Assembly: GCF_037975245.1 (NCBI RefSeq)
Contig: NC_092582.1
Span: forward strand, 23,463,577 to 23,527,576
Direction: 5' to 3'
Length of the DNA: 64,000 nt
Source of the DNA: Apostichopus japonicus
Taxonomy: Eukaryota > Echinodermata > Holothuroidea > Aspidochirotida > Stichopodidae
Shown in pieces: positions 12,515 to 25,805 of this stretch; positions within the stretch are counted from its first letter, which is position 1; each line of letters begins with the position of its first letter. The notes under the pieces are model-generated. The model did not search any database, had not been told where the DNA came from, and was given only the letters and a program-made list of their open reading frames with translations. Position numbers and translations under genes: made by a program.

Positions 12515-13694
12515 CTAGGGTAAAACAATGGTAGAGACGAGAATATTATAAAAAGGCAACATGAAAAAAAAAGCACAGATTCCAAATAGTACCTTAATTG
12601 AAATCCATTTTGCCTCATAGAGGTTGAAGGGCTTTTGGTTTTGATCAAGTATAGTTAAATTACCAATTCTTGAACTGTGCATTAATCGGTAAGATTACAA
12701 GCGATCAAACTTAGACACCTGTTTAGATTTTCTGTTTTTATCAACTGACAGTTAATGAGCATGTACTTAATTCGATTCCTTTTGTTTTTTCATCACCACA
12801 GCAATTTGTGAATGTTATTTTTTTTTAATAAATACATGTTGAAAGCAAACTTTAAAATGTTCATCTGTTATTAGTTCACTATTTGAAATGACACTTGACT
12901 ATCCAAACTTACATTTGACTATCAAAGTAGCAATGTCGTGTATGAACTGTTAGAGTAACGGACACTGTAAGTGTTGAAATAGCAGTGAAACTTTTATAAA
13001 ACGCTAACTCAAAACAGCACATTGGTTTCTGTTCATCAGCATTGCCCTGAAATATGATACAAAATTTGCTAGAAATAATATAATTCAGTCAAACAAAAAA
13101 ATTAATAACTCAAGCAGTTGGTTAAACTTTCATCAACATTGTATGTACAGTATGTATTTTAGATCCTCTTGCAAGCAGGAAATCGCGAAGAAGCCTCATT
13201 GGCTTATCAAAGCCGCAAGCTGACCAAAGTCAGTCTCTTACATTCATATTTAACGTCCATGATTATGAATTGTTAATTGGCCTAAAATATGCTAAAGATT
13301 CTCAAAATTGGTCACTCGTATGCTCAGACTTTCACCAACGTTTTTACTGCTATCGTCTAACATTTATGACACAAGTTGAAGTTAGTATAAACTCTTACTT
13401 TATCCTCCACCTTCGATGTCTGGGAGAGTTTTTGCGATAAATTTTAGCGACATTTAGTAGGTTTAAAAGTAATAGTAGGTTTCAAAATAACCGATGATGC
13501 TGATAGTTTTCACAACTGTCTCGATAGCTAGGCGAACTGTATTTGACCCTCAATAGGGTAAAACTATATATCTTAAAACTCAGTATAAAACACAAAAAGG
13601 TGTACAGTAATTCTAAGTTCTTAACTACATACAAAAAGTATTACCAACATTAAACTTCATTGTCAATTTAAGCCATGCATTGTGAAATATCAAA

Positions 13695-14345
13695 TTTTGC
13701 TGCTTCAAAATTTGAATATCTTCCATACATTCTACATCTGCTTTACTTTCACAAATAAAATCTTTATACTGTCAATCGAACGTTCTGCAGTTTACCAAAC
13801 TTATTCAAATTCACCAAAATATACAGCATGGTGAATTGGTACGGAGAGAGAAACTGATCAAAAGCATGCAGCCATTTTTCTTGGAAGTATTAACCACTTT
13901 CTACAGTCAAACATGAAACATCCTACCTATTACAGAAACTCTTTGCCCGTTTAACTCCAGATTCCATTAAGAAGTCAGGAAATCCCTGTTTTCCTGAAAT
14001 CTTGAAACCGTGAACCGCTAAATATTTTGCTGTTTCAAATTATTAATTTCTTCCATACATTCTACAATTGCTTCACTTTCACATTTAAAACGTTTATACT
14101 GTCAATCCAACAATCTGCAATTTACCAAACTTTTTAAATTTACCAAAATATAGAGCATGGTGGATTGGTACGGATAGAGAAGCCACACTAAAGCACCGCC
14201 ATTTTTCTTGGAAGTATTAACCACATTCTAAAGTCAATCATGATACATCCTACCTATAAGAGAGACTCATTGCCCTTTTAACTCCAGATTCCATCAAGAA
14301 GCCAGGAAATCACTGCTTTTCCTGAAATCTTGAATCTGTTAACCC
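13695..14345. repeat. Direct duplication, period about 330 bp
   Basis: TTCCATACATTCTAC at 13721 and 14051, TCTTGGAAGTATTAACCAC at about 13877 and 14206, and ACTCCAGATTCCAT further on: all paired at about 330 bp, with about 15% divergence by eye. It lies between exons 2 and 3 of the unknown gene. Confidence 0.85.
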
Positions 14346-15911
14346 CAAAATATTGTCACAGCTGACATCCTTGCACCAAATCATTTAGCCTACATCTACC
14401 CCTAATACCAGAGCCAAAGGTTCCTCTTAAAAGAAAGTGGAGCTGCCATTTCCTGTTTTCCATGAAATAGTCAACATCGGTGAAAACATAATTGCTGGCT
14501 TTCTAACTATCTGAGGTCAACGATGGAAATGGTGTTCAAGGGCTTTTGTGAAGGTTGTTGCTTGGCTCGTTCAAACATGCAAAAGCTCACTGGGTTTGAG
14601 ATATGTTTTAATGCACTTGACAGGACAGCAATTTACTCTGCGAAAGAGATCTCACCAATCACAGCTTGGTATGAGGTGAGATGAGTGGCTATCCTCGTTT
14701 CGGCTATTAGTGTCTTATAAACGGCATAGTTTGATTTTGTACAGTACATGTAAGGATAGTTTTCAAAGAAAGCTGTAAATTCCCGAAGAAGTATGGCCTG
14801 ACTACGTCATGACCTAAGTCTGAACTTGTGGAATGGGTTTATTACGTGCTAAAAGACACATTGCACAAGTGCTGAACTTGCTGATTGATTCTGAACATTG
14901 CGCCTGTTGGTCTGTTGGTCCGTTGGTTAAGTCTGTTGGTAATATACATGGTCCACTTCTAAAGGGAAAGATAAGGTACCTGAAACTGGGAATTGCCAGG
15001 GAGTTGCTAAGGAGTTGGTAAGTAGTTGCCAGGATTTTGCTAGCATGTCCCTGCCACAACCGTCATCATGAAACTTTATGCAAATTTATGCAAATGACAA
15101 AATAAGCGTGACATTACTGGGAGACACATAGAGTTTCTGTATTGGACTACATGATGTTAATAATTCAATAGTTAAACCAGCAACCAACTGGTTCCAACCG
15201 CATACAAATTTTAGTAGGATCGCAGGGTACTGTACGAGATAATATAACATCTTTCTTTGGGTTGGAATGACACAAAGTTAAAACAGAAACAGAAAACTGT
15301 AACCTCAAACTTAACGGTAAAGGGAAAAAAAGGAATTCAACTGATATTGAACTTGCTGTTTTTGCAACAACACATTAAAGTTGATCAAATAAACAAACAT
15401 TGCTTACAGGTTTCCCACCCTCTTATATTATGTTTACAATACATGTATTGTATGACCGTCGAAAGAAACAATGTTTAATTACCTGACACCATGAGTAGGG
15501 TTAAGTTACCCACTTGAGGCACCAATCTACAAATAAACCATTCTAAGAAATAAATGCTGCATACCGAACTTGGGATCATAACCTTTAAGCTTTGCACTTG
15601 CCTTGTTTTTTCATTTCAGAGTCATAATCAATGCAGAATTTATGACAGTCCAGTGCAGGTTTCCAAATGACCACTATAAAAAATCATGACATTTTTCTTG
15701 GTATTTGAGAAAATATCAAACTTGCCATTTTTATGAATTTACAAATCAGTTCTGACTATTCTGGTTATTATATGACAAATTATCAATAGGGAGTCTAGGA
15801 AAAGGAAAACAAGAAGCTATAAATTAAATGTAACTGAAATTTTGGTTTGTTTAATGAAGATAAATCTCAATGAGCCCCCCAGAAATGTTGGGTTTTGAGA
15901 CACCGTCTTAC

Positions 15912-16083
15912 CTTTCGCCGCCAGGGATGATTGATGGGGCAGAAGCACTGCGTCTTCTCTGATGCTGATTGAAACGGTTCACACCGAGGGACGATATTGC
16001 AACATGGTGTGTGGACGGATAATGATCTCGACCGCTGAGACCGTAGTCGTCAAGCATGTTCTGTACCTTAAGTGTTGGAAGAC
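15912..16083 (-). CDS. Unknown minus-strand gene, exon 2
   Basis: Second coding exon of the unknown gene. The acceptor is ttgtttgaag|GT and the donor GAAAG|gtaaga, giving 172 bp: two bases, 56 codons, two bases (phase 1 in, phase 2 out). The peptide begins LPTLKVQNMLDDYGLSGRDH and ends with a basic, serine-rich tail (QRRRSASAPSIIPGGE) that looks unstructured and could be phosphorylated at RRxS. Joining to exon 1 recreates Gly, and joining to exon 3 recreates Ser. The frame is open throughout. I recognise no domain; a cilium- or sperm-associated disordered protein is only a guess from composition. Confidence 0.75.
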
Positions 16084-17156
16084 CTTCAAACAAATGAAAG
16101 GATGAATGATAAGCTCTTGCACATTGTCACCCATGCAAGAATATATACATATTTAAAACAATATTACAGTATCAGAGATGCAAATGAAAATATGTAAAAA
16201 AAAAAAAAAAATTAAAAAATATCTCCCTGAATTGAATATTTACAAGCAATGATACTTACCTGTTCCCACTCTACTACCGCATTTTCCTTCCCATTTACAT
16301 AATCTTCAAACTGATAATTTTGTAGGACTGCACCCTCAACAACCCTCAACATTTTAAAATAATATTTTCTTATTACATACTCACTTTTGATGTCCTGCTT
16401 ATAACTATTTATATTTATACTGGAAATAAATAGATGAAAAAAAAGAAAAATAAAACACCCATCCAATATTTCTTCCCAACCTATCCTAACCAGTGCATAT
16501 ATATTCATGTCATACTTCCTGACCCAGGTCAAGCGATTCAAACAAATAAAACACGACATACAGTATGTGCCAAATACTGTACCTAGGGAAAATAGCGGGT
16601 CGTTGTTGATCTTATCTTTCTAAGTTTAATGAGTTTTATACACTCTCTCCTTACTAAAAATAATTTCCAGGATGCATTATTGTGATTTTCATATGATTTG
16701 TCTCCATATTCCATGAATTTATAGGAACAATTTATTTTTTCTTAGTAACACTTTTAACATGGAAGGTATGGTCAAGTAAGTGCTTGGTAAGTAATTAATT
16801 TAACCATAACTTTGATTTTGACAGTCTGCAAATTGAAAGTACAAACTGCCTAATGGATTCCAGCCAAAACGTTCTGTACAACACTCTATCATAATAATCT
16901 TACTTCAGGAAACTGTAAAGGAGTTTAAGTCATTTTTATGATATATGATATATGTTTATCTTTCTTTTTCGTTGATGATGTGTCCCAATTCCTGAACTCG
17001 ATATTGCTTTGTCCACAGAAACATTGCATACTTCATACCCTCAGTGTTAACAAAGCAAGTGAAAGCGAAATATCATTATTTCTGCTATATCTAGATTGAA
17101 ACCAATTAATACTGGAGATGAACAAAATCTGGCATTCACAATATCAAATGGTTGCA

Positions 17157-17641
17157 TTAAAGGGATATTCTGGTGCCTGAAGTTGATTTCTTAATTCAAT
17201 TGCTGCCTGAAGTAATACCTACACCTTTCGGTCATAACCCTATCTAGATAACTTTCTTACATCAAAGTTATGATTCTCTTTTCAAATTTGGCGATGTCCA
17301 GTTTTTTGTGGCAAAATGCCACAGAGTGAATGATGTCATTACAATGTCAGTTGAGCTGAAAAATGTTTCTCGTTTCTCTTTTGATAGTTTTGAGAAGATC
17401 ATAAATGAGACAGTAAAGGTTTTGGAGAATATCTGCAGTGATGAAATTACAGATTATCACCTACTGTAGCCAATGCTCGGGAAAAATGGAGGGTTTTTGG
17501 CCAGTCAAAACAGGTAACTTTCAATCAACCATACCTTGGAGCTTGGGGCGAGATATGGAGTTAGGGTTTTTCCAACTAACAGTCTGGAATATTTATCTTT
17601 TTATTAGACTATATTTGTCTGCCACTGGAGTATCCCTTTAA
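17157..17641. mobile_element. TTAA-flanked MITE, copy 1 (about 480 bp)
   Basis: TTAA at both ends (17157-17160 and 17638-17641). Terminal inverted repeats are AGGGATATTCTGGTGCCTG on the left and, reverse-complemented, AGGGATACTCCAGTGGCAG on the right. There is no transposase inside. TTAA duplications are typical of piggyBac and Kolobok elements; the superfamily is not decided. The short open frame inside (17438-17641) just runs to the right terminus. Confidence 0.7.
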
Positions 17642-18250
17642 CTCCTCAGAGTACCTCATGGAAATGACATTACACATAGTACTCGAATCAGGCATGAAAG
17701 AGTGGATCTCACTGATGCTGGCAATACTGGATTCGAGCACTGTATGATCATATTGTCTGACGATACTATTTCAGTTAACACTGCTCGGTCTCATTCACAA
17801 ACTAGGCTGTCGTATTTATATGGGCTAGTACGGACAATCAGCGTTCCCACAATTTGGTCCCTATTGGTACATTTTGTTTATGATATTTAACACTTTAAAT
17901 TGTAAAATACCATAGCAATGTGGTTCATTACAATGCCGATCTGCAAATCTTATTTATTATGCAACCTGCCTTAAAAGTTTACATATAATTTAACTGACGA
18001 TTCGAACCAGTCAAAAATAGCATACCTTTATGTTTCTTTTGTTAATAAGGTGAATCTTATTTAATAGAGAGATTCTTTAAGTGGGATGAAACCTTGAATA
18101 CTGTTTAATTGAGACTTATTTATTACATAATACAGTCAGGTATTGAACAAGAAGCAATATAATAATTTCAACACTAAAGAATTTATCTGGCATAATGATC
18201 TCTCCATAATGCACAGGATGATGAGTACAGACTGCTTCATAAACTCTTAC

Positions 18251-18401
18251 CTTCACCCTCAAACTGACTTTGTTTCTCTGGGAAGACATCGAGTCTAGGA
18301 AGTCCCCGCTCCACTCGACGGTTGGAAGCCCAGCATTGAGGATGCTGACACAGTGGTCCACATGATGTCTCATCTACTTGGATGTTACTCATGGTAGCCA
18401 T
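18251..18401 (-). CDS. Unknown minus-strand gene, exon 1 (start codon)
   Basis: First coding exon of a gene I cannot assign to a family. It encodes 50 codons plus one base, starting [14 protein letters not shown] and ending QSQFEGE. The start is the ATG at 18401: an in-frame TAA lies five codons upstream (18414-18416), and a second ATG follows three codons later. The exon ends in a strong donor (GAAG|gtaaga) in phase 1. The next coding block to the left (16083) begins in the matching phase and restores a Gly codon. The peptide is Cys-rich early (C14, C18, C24) with a basic SNRRVER stretch; there is no signal peptide or membrane segment. The upstream 1.1 kb carries many AGGCCTA motifs and may hold the promoter. 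The exon call is good; the function is unknown. Confidence 0.72.
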
Positions 18402-21400
18402 GTGAAGCAAACATTAATAGGTTCACACTGCCACTACAGGTAGAATAAATTCACAGAGAGAAAGAAATACAATCAAAATAAGATAGCACACGATCCTTTA
18501 GATCACTGTGTAGTAAGTAACTCAGAGAAATTTAACCATTTCCAGGATAGTCATGGGAAACAATTATGTTCCACAAATGAGAGTGATATTAATATTCTAA
18601 AAGTCTACTTTTGGTAGTCTACAAAATGTTAATTGCAAAGTTTCTTGGCCGGAATTTCCCAGATTTAATGACCAAAATAGGAAGCAGCAAGTTCAAAGAT
18701 TTCAGTATGTCATATTTAACCCCACCATATGCATACTATACTGCCTGTATTGGCATTCATTCTATTGGAGTAACCAGTGCCTAATATTGTACAGTAGGGT
18801 ACGACCTGGCTTACACTTGCAGCTACTTAAGTTGCAGCTACATAACCTAAACATTCAAAGTAGAAAAACCTGGTAGGCCTAGCTGTAAGTATGGCACTAA
18901 AGTGAATGGAGGCAGGCTTCTCTAGGCCCTTTTTTCTTTAACCTGGCTGTGCTGTTGTACAACCTGTAGGCTATGGTTTGGCCTAGGCCTAGGGCATTTA
19001 GCCTTGGCCTAACATAGGCCCAACAAGTGATGATTTCCCGTCTACGATCTAGCCAAAATGGTCCTTTCCAAAGTTGCCATCGTTGAACTGATCTCTTAGA
19101 TGTAGAATTGGCACATAGGGTTTAACAAAATATCCTAGGCCTAGGTTTACCATTTGGTTCTAGCTTAGGCCCAATAGGCAATAGTGTGGTACTACTACTG
19201 GGTCTACAGTACTAGGCCTTGGTGCGGTAATCCATATGCAGATGTGAATCTAAACTTGGATGGGGCCCAATCCATTCATTCTCCTGAGCTAAGACTGAGA
19301 GAAACTTAAGCTTTGAAGCTTCCAAATCCATGGGAAGGTAACTTTAACTTCTGTGTTATTTCCTAGCTGTGCTGTCCTTAAAAATCCTGTGGTACCGTGT
19401 ACACAAACGAAACCCGTTCTTGTTAGTCCACGTAGCGAGACTAACGTTAGGCCTAGCTAAACTTATGTAACAACAGGTCCATATTAATTATTGTTAAATT
19501 CGGGTCCAACAGTAAAAGTTGGGCGGTGGTAAAGGGCAGAGAATCAAAATGAAATTTTGTGACAAAGCTTGCAATACCGTATTTCATGTTTGTTCTTATC
19601 AACAATCAAAATCGCCAAATAGGTGAAATCCTGCTTATTGTTAAAGATCAATGTTTGATTTGTTGAAAGGACTACAACTACTTGTTCTCACGCCATGGCT
19701 ACGTTTGTGTATACTGTGTTGGAAGTTGCACTGAAGTACAGCGACAAGTACAGTAACCTGCTAGTTGCTAGGCAACCGAGTTATGGGTGCAGGGAGCAGT
19801 TACATGTAATTTACTCAGCTCCAGTTTTCTGACACAGTGGTTTAACAATATAGAAAGTGATCAACTTGGAGAAAAGGTGCACTTTTAAAAAGATTGAGAA
19901 GTTCGGCACTGTTCGAGGGACTACATTATCTTTAAAAGACATGCAAGTATTTTCCTCAAATACTGCGGGGTGCACGTTTGTCTGTGCAAGTCACATCACT
20001 TATAAAACTACAGCTTCGACCAATTTGGCATGTGTTCTCTTTAACATAGATTTTCGCTTTCTGCGGTCTGATTTTCTACTTTAAATATATTATTAATCCC
20101 GAATTTTACATTGCATGTGTTGCGTTATTTCTACGCCTGTTGGAAAGCAGTTCCATAGGGATGGGATGGGGGGGGGTTGTGTGGGGGGGGGCGTAACTTC
20201 GAATTGCAGTGTGGCAACCTCAAAACGCCTCCAAAAAAAAAAAATTGAACCCTCTGTGCATTCGGCACTTTTTAAATACGATTTTCTTGATTTATCAACA
20301 AAAGGATGATTTAATATTAGAAGGAATAAATAAAAAATAAAAATAGAACGATGTTGGTGATGGGGTGGGGCAAAGAGGGTGAAGGCTTTTAAGGTGTAAT
20401 AAGGTTTCTTGTATAATGCCATAATTGTTTAATGACGTAACTGGACATTTAAACAATGTGTTACCGTATATAGCGAAATATAATCTTCCGAAATTTATTC
20501 ATTTTATTTTTTAGTAGATTAAGCTCACACAACAACGTGTGATGGCATACACAAACACATGTTTTTCAGTAATGGTTTTTCCCTAATGCAAGTAGAATCC
20601 CTCACAATTGAATTATTATTTAACTCATTCCCCCTTCTCCTCTCACCCCCTCCCACGTGCTCAAATAATATCAAAGTGATATTTCCGTACAATAAGCTAC
20701 ATCATTGATAAGTGCAATGAGTTTGAAGTTAGCAGTTTCCATGGTTGATCAAAAATGATAAATTTACACGCGATTTTTTTCTCTCGATACATCTGATCTT
20801 GCTTGTAGGGTATATTCAGTACATTGATTATTTATATGCCATCATATAATAAGGAGAGAAGGATGGCCCTAGCCATCAACCCACACCGTCCCCACCCCAC
20901 CCCATCCCCACCCCATCCCCACCCCAACTTTCCATATCTGACTTTACGCCAAAACTATTTAAGAATATTCTTCTTGAGATCCATAATAGTTAATACTTCA
21001 GTATCCGTGTAACTTACATGTGATGGTAAGACAGTATGTCACAAATTCGATATGTGTTACCCTTATGGAACATGTCGATCAAACTTGCCTATACTGTGTA
21101 CGTGTAACATAAACTTACCGGGGTTAAACAAGGCAGCAACTTACCATGTTAGTAAAGGAGATACAAAGTTTCCTTGTACACTCCATCGGTGTGCGTGTAC
21201 ACATACACTGGTCACGCATCGCGGAGAGACATGCGTACTGAAAGATGCAATTTATAAACAAAGTAGCGAACCATGCCATCCCTCCTTCTTACTTCGCACA
21301 GGTCGTGAAAATGAAACACAATTAAAAAAGAAATATTCTAAAGAAAAATCTATTGACCAAGAGTACCAAACATGCACGACATTACCATAATTTTACACTG

Positions 21401-22372
21401 ATCTATTTATTATCCACTCCCCCTCCCCCACACCCACCCGTTGTCCCCCACTTGCAATATCATACTTTTAAGCGCAGAACAGGTAACGCCCCACAGCCAA
21501 AGGAGTGAGAAGCGAGGCCAGTTAGCTAATTCCGCATAATTTTGACTAGCTATGATGACGTATCAATGAGTTTCACATACCTCTCACTATAAGCTGATTT
21601 ACATATCCATTCAATATCGATGCCTGACCGCTACAAGCAAACGAGCAATGCACATACCTGACCTTAAATATGCAAATTAACAGCATACCAGTGATGCAAC
21701 ACACAAACAATAGTTTCATTTTTCTTACGGAGCTGATGGACAGTAGGGTTTATATCTTGAGCGACATAAAGTGAACAACTAGCAATAGTGTCACCGTGCA
21801 TGGCGAACATAGTATCGGTACCTTGCTAGTGTTATGATGCTAAGGTAAGGGGTGGGATAGGTGTGGTACTGATAATGGTGCCAGCTCTGTCATGTGTACC
21901 ATTTCTTTACTGTTCCAAATGACTTTTCGTGAACTAAGATAACTCCCCACCCCCCTCCGTTCCACCCCAAACACAACGGGAACTTCCCTTTTAAAGCTTC
22001 AAGCTGCACAACTTTTTGAAAATTACTTAGATCCTTACTTGAATATATCCAGCCTCACCCGCCCTCTTATAAACATACACAATAAGTTCAAGCTTATTAA
22101 TTGTCGTCAGAAACAACATGTCTATGACGTATTTTAACCTCTCCAACGATAGTACAACGACAGGACGAAGACGAAAAAAACCAAATCAAAACAAACAAGC
22201 AAGAGAACAAGAAAACACACTACATACAAGGTTTGTTTATATTCAAATGTGTCGCAAACACATGTGATGTAAATCGCGTGGTTAGTATAATGTTGGTTAA
22301 ACACGAAGATTTGTCATGTGCAAATAATACATCAGTATTGTGTCTCAGTGTTGTGGTGTAACAATACAATGA
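18402..22372. other. Intergenic: unknown gene 5' side to AIF1 3' side
   Basis: Apart from the AGGCCTA cluster I see only G/C-homopolymer-rich and AT-rich unique sequence. Short frames (20093-20422, 20824-21012, 21052-21390) lack homology or splice context. Confidence 0.5.
18860..19460. promoter_or_regulatory. AGGCCTA motif cluster upstream of the unknown gene
   Basis: About ten TAGGCC/GGCCTA words, several fused as CCTAGGCCTAGG, within 0.6 kb starting 460 bp upstream of the ATG at 18401. Could mark a promoter or a repeat; no TATA box seen. Confidence 0.3.
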
Positions 22373-22463
22373 TTATTTCCTCGCAGGTGATACGAAACGA
22401 AACCCGGATTTTGTTTGACCCTCTTTGGCCTCATCACGGAAATTCAAAGGTTGCCTCGGTTTC
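22373..22463 (-). CDS. AIF1: Candidate last coding exon of the AIF1-like gene
   Basis: Acceptor accgctcag|G, then 29 codons and TAA (22373-22375). Entered in the phase left by the EF-hand 2 exon, CT|G gives Leu and the tail begins KPRQPLNFRDEAKEGQTKSG and ends FRFVSPARK. The length (29 residues) is close to the usual tail after the LGKxSxxLK motif in AIF1 (under 30), and it is similarly charged with a late PxxK. The sequence itself is not clearly conserved and the pyrimidine tract is modest. No other phase-2 candidate was found within 2.4 kb. An AATAAA on this strand lies about 1 kb further (near 21405). Treat as plausible, not proven. Confidence 0.48.
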
Positions 22464-24769
22464 CTGAGCGGTGCAGCTACGGTTGGCACCAATCCAGTAG
22501 TGTGTATATGAATGATTTCAGAGGAATGCGGATACCTTATCATGCTTATCCCACAACATACCATGACCCCCTAATACAGTAGTCCCTATATATATGCGTG
22601 CAGCTATGGAACGATTCTTTAGCTCAATTTCGCAATATTCCGAACAGAACTGACAAAAGGTGAAAAATGACGATATTTACCTATACATGTCTGTATGTAG
22701 AGTTCGTATATACACATGTTTTCACTGTGGGAAATGACTGACTTAGGCCTATATCCTAATATGTGACATAGTTTCTATATGTTTCGCTCCGAATTACTTA
22801 CTAATCAGGTGAAGTTTATTCTCAATGTAGCTAAATCCCGTGTTTAAATCAACGGATGGGAGGGTCAAGGGGGTGGGGAGGGGAGAAGCAGATGGCCCAA
22901 TATCTCCGGTCATTACCCGCATCTTCTTGCGTCCATGAATTTGAAAATATTGCCTTACGATGAGATATTGTTACATTGATGTATGATTGGGCTGTAATTT
23001 GACTTCGAGAAGTCTTTAGAAAATATACACAACTTTGATCAAGTACATTTCTTTACATTTATTTCGTCAAAAACCTGGCAATATTATTTACAGATACAAA
23101 ATGCCAGTTATTGCTTTAGTTTTCGTAAAAAATAATAACAATAATAAAATTGTCCCAATTTCCTGACTCCGTGCTGAGAAAATGCATGGCATTTGCTGTC
23201 AATGTAATGTCACATGGGTACTTTCAAATATTTAAAAATGTTAAGCTAACCTTTAAATATCAATATGGTAGGCAATAATAATGTCATTAATTAAGTGATA
23301 TTTATTTTGACATTGTTAAATGTTTTCAATGCATAATAACAACAACTGTGATCATTGCAAATGACATAAAAACAAAGAAAAATTTACTAATACGAAATCA
23401 CCATGGCAACGTGCAGCATTAATGTTATTTATTTTTATTTCTTTCCGTCTTGCGATGATTCATACCCTGATGATGTTGGCTTTCTTTTTACTGCGAGATA
23501 TATTTTGCTTTTACGTCAAAAATAGCGTGAAACGTAAAAAAAAAAATAAGGCATAAAAATCACACAAGAACAGCAGCACCCGACGTGTAAATAATTTGCT
23601 TTGAATTAAATGACGAATGGAATGGTTTTGCCTACCAAATGTTACTCCATTTCACACTCAAATGAAATGTGATACATGTCATTAAATCATCGATGAATCT
23701 TTTAATGAAGGGTAACAATGCGCAAGATAATTTTTTGGATGTGGGGGGGGGGGGCAACTCTCAGTTATCTGTATAAAGACGAACAATGCAGCAACCATTG
23801 TAAGGTATCCAAGATTCAAACTTTGTGTCATAGAAAATATATGTAGAAAAAACGGTAATAAAACATATAATATACTATGTTTGCGTAAAGGACACGTACA
23901 AATGAGTTCGCTTTTAAAAAGACACTGACCGAAGTCCTCTTATCATCCAGTGGCCCTCCCCTCCCCCTCCACCCCCCCTCCGCCCCCTCCCACCCCCCCC
24001 CCCCCCAAAGAAGAAGAAGAAAAGAAACGAGATTGGTCCCCCACGCGTCTAAATGATTGATCAAATAAAGTTGCACCATTTGAGAAACTCCTTCTTCCGT
24101 CTCCAAAATTAAACGTTCAATTTTAAGTCATAAATTTGACGGAACCAAATGTGGAATGTCCGTTCTTGATAAATTTCCGGAGGTCAAAGTTTATTTCCGT
24201 TCAGGTAGGCTACATCCAACTGTTTAATCAAATATTTGGTTTATTTAGCATTTCTTCCAGTGATCGTTTGGGGGCAATACCATCTGGTTTTGCACAACCC
24301 TTTCCCTTCTCTTCAAACATCAAAATGCTGTAAATAAATAAATACATATATATAAATAAATTAATAAATAAATGAATTAATGGTTGGACCCAACGTCACG
24401 TGCTCACCCAAGTGATATTTTATATATATTTATGATATTAAATATTATTTATAAAATAATTTATTTATATTTTCGAAAACTGACTCGAATAACTTTTCGA
24501 AAGTGTTTGAACGAACTTTGCAAAGAGCGAAATCTCATTGGAACTTTATTATCAGCTACTTAAAATTACACATGCTCCCCCACCATGCTCACCCCACCCC
24601 CGCACACACATCTTTCCTTATCCCAGCCTGGAACTGTAAACAGTATTGCTCAGTTTCCATAATTTTATGGCCCCTGGCCTGCATTGAGGATCGCTGCAGC
24701 TTGATTATCATGATACATACATCAGCGCATATATACCATCTCACCGATGTTACGTGGATATATACTTAC

Positions 24770-24932
24770 AGTTTTAGTACAGATGATTTCTTGCCCAGCA
24801 TCATCTGAAGAAACTCATTGTATCCTATCGTGCCAGAGTTGTTCGTGTCCACCTCGGCGATTATTTTCCGCACTTCAATGATATTCTTGGGTTTCCCCAA
24901 CTTTTCCATCATTTTGCTTACGTCAGTGACGT
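24770..24932 (-). CDS. AIF1: AIF1-like gene, EF-hand 2 exon
   Basis: The main diagnostic exon: 163 bp, two bases, 53 codons, two bases. The peptide VTDVSKMMEKLGKPKNIIEV leads to a canonical EF loop, DTNNSGTIGYNE, then the AIF1 signature FLQMMLGKKSSVLK. In AIF1 proteins the equivalent is MLEKLG...FLxMMLGKxSxxLK. The acceptor is gtgacgtag|AC after a pyrimidine-rich stretch; the donor is AAACT|gtaagt. Reading through the donor would add one Leu codon and stop (CTG TAA), so intron retention would give a protein truncated right after EF-hand 2. Normal splicing needs a phase-2 acceptor to the left; 22463 fits. Confidence 0.93.
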
Positions 24933-25763
24933 CTACGTCACAAAAGAAAATGAAAAAGAAAAGAAAAAAGAAAGTAAGCAAAAAAAGGGGGAATTTATTG
25001 CGAGGCTGTATAAGGGGCGGAAGGGTGCGGTAGGGAAGGCATGTATGTAAAGTGTGTGATTTACAGAGGAGTCAGGTACGGCGGGGGAGAGGGTGGGGAG
25101 AGGGGTGTGGGTAGGTGGATGTGGTTACTATACAGAAAGTTATTGTAGCTTCCATTCTTTAATATTCTTCGTTCAATTACATAATCTCGACTTTACATTC
25201 AAGGAATAGTTAATAATATCTGAACGAATCACAGTAAGGTACCTACCAAGTACATGGGACAAGGATTATGGGTGTTAGGTCCAGGGGGAGGGGGGAATAT
25301 ATAATCCTGATTATATTTCCGTCACGATATGATATTATATTATCGCATATTCGGTATACTGCACAATCATGGTCTCCCCCTCTCAAAGGTAGACCAGTAA
25401 AAAGTATTTGTTACCCAATGTCGAAGCTCGTCTATATGTATAATCTATAATCTATAGGACCCTAACATGTTGCGGTGCGTAATAATATGGTACACTTTTT
25501 TGACATTAAGAAGTAAATATATAAAGCTATGCGTGAGGCAATTGCCCAAGGTAATTTTCATTCTTTTTTCGTTAAAATATGCGTAAAATGTGGAAGTACT
25601 TGTTGTCAACACATTGCTTAGTACAGACAAGCATACATGATGCATCATGGGCACATTATAAACCATGAATGAAACAGACCACATTCAAGCCGTTTCAGTA
25701 ATATCATTGCGAAAATATGTACAGAAAAACAACCAAAAAACATGTAGATTACAAAATATTTAC

Positions 25764-25805
25764 CGAGATCATCTGAGTTATCCAAGTCGTACTCCATGAA
25801 CTGAT
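25764..25805 (-). CDS. AIF1: AIF1-like gene, micro-exon with EF-hand 1 loop
   Basis: A 42-bp exon bounded by tttctctttcag|AT and GATCTCG|gtaaat. It encodes QFMEYDLDNSDDL, equivalent to the KYMEFDL start of EF-hand 1 in AIF1. With the following split codon and exon, the 12-residue loop reads DLDNSDDLDVTD: Asp at positions 1 and 3, Ser at 5, Asp at 9 and Asp rather than Glu at 12, with Asp instead of the usual Gly at position 6. Calcium affinity of this hand may therefore be low, which is inference. Both splice phases fit the flanking exons exactly. Confidence 0.9.

Noticed and set aside
14814..15059. Overlapping plus and minus frames near 15 kb
   Set aside because: No family similarity or splice-phase match with the unknown gene.
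16255..16345. Exon-like block on the minus strand ending GGGAACAG|gtaagt
   Set aside because: Strong donor, but the open frame does not fit the phase between exons 1 and 2, and the frame that would fit has a stop.
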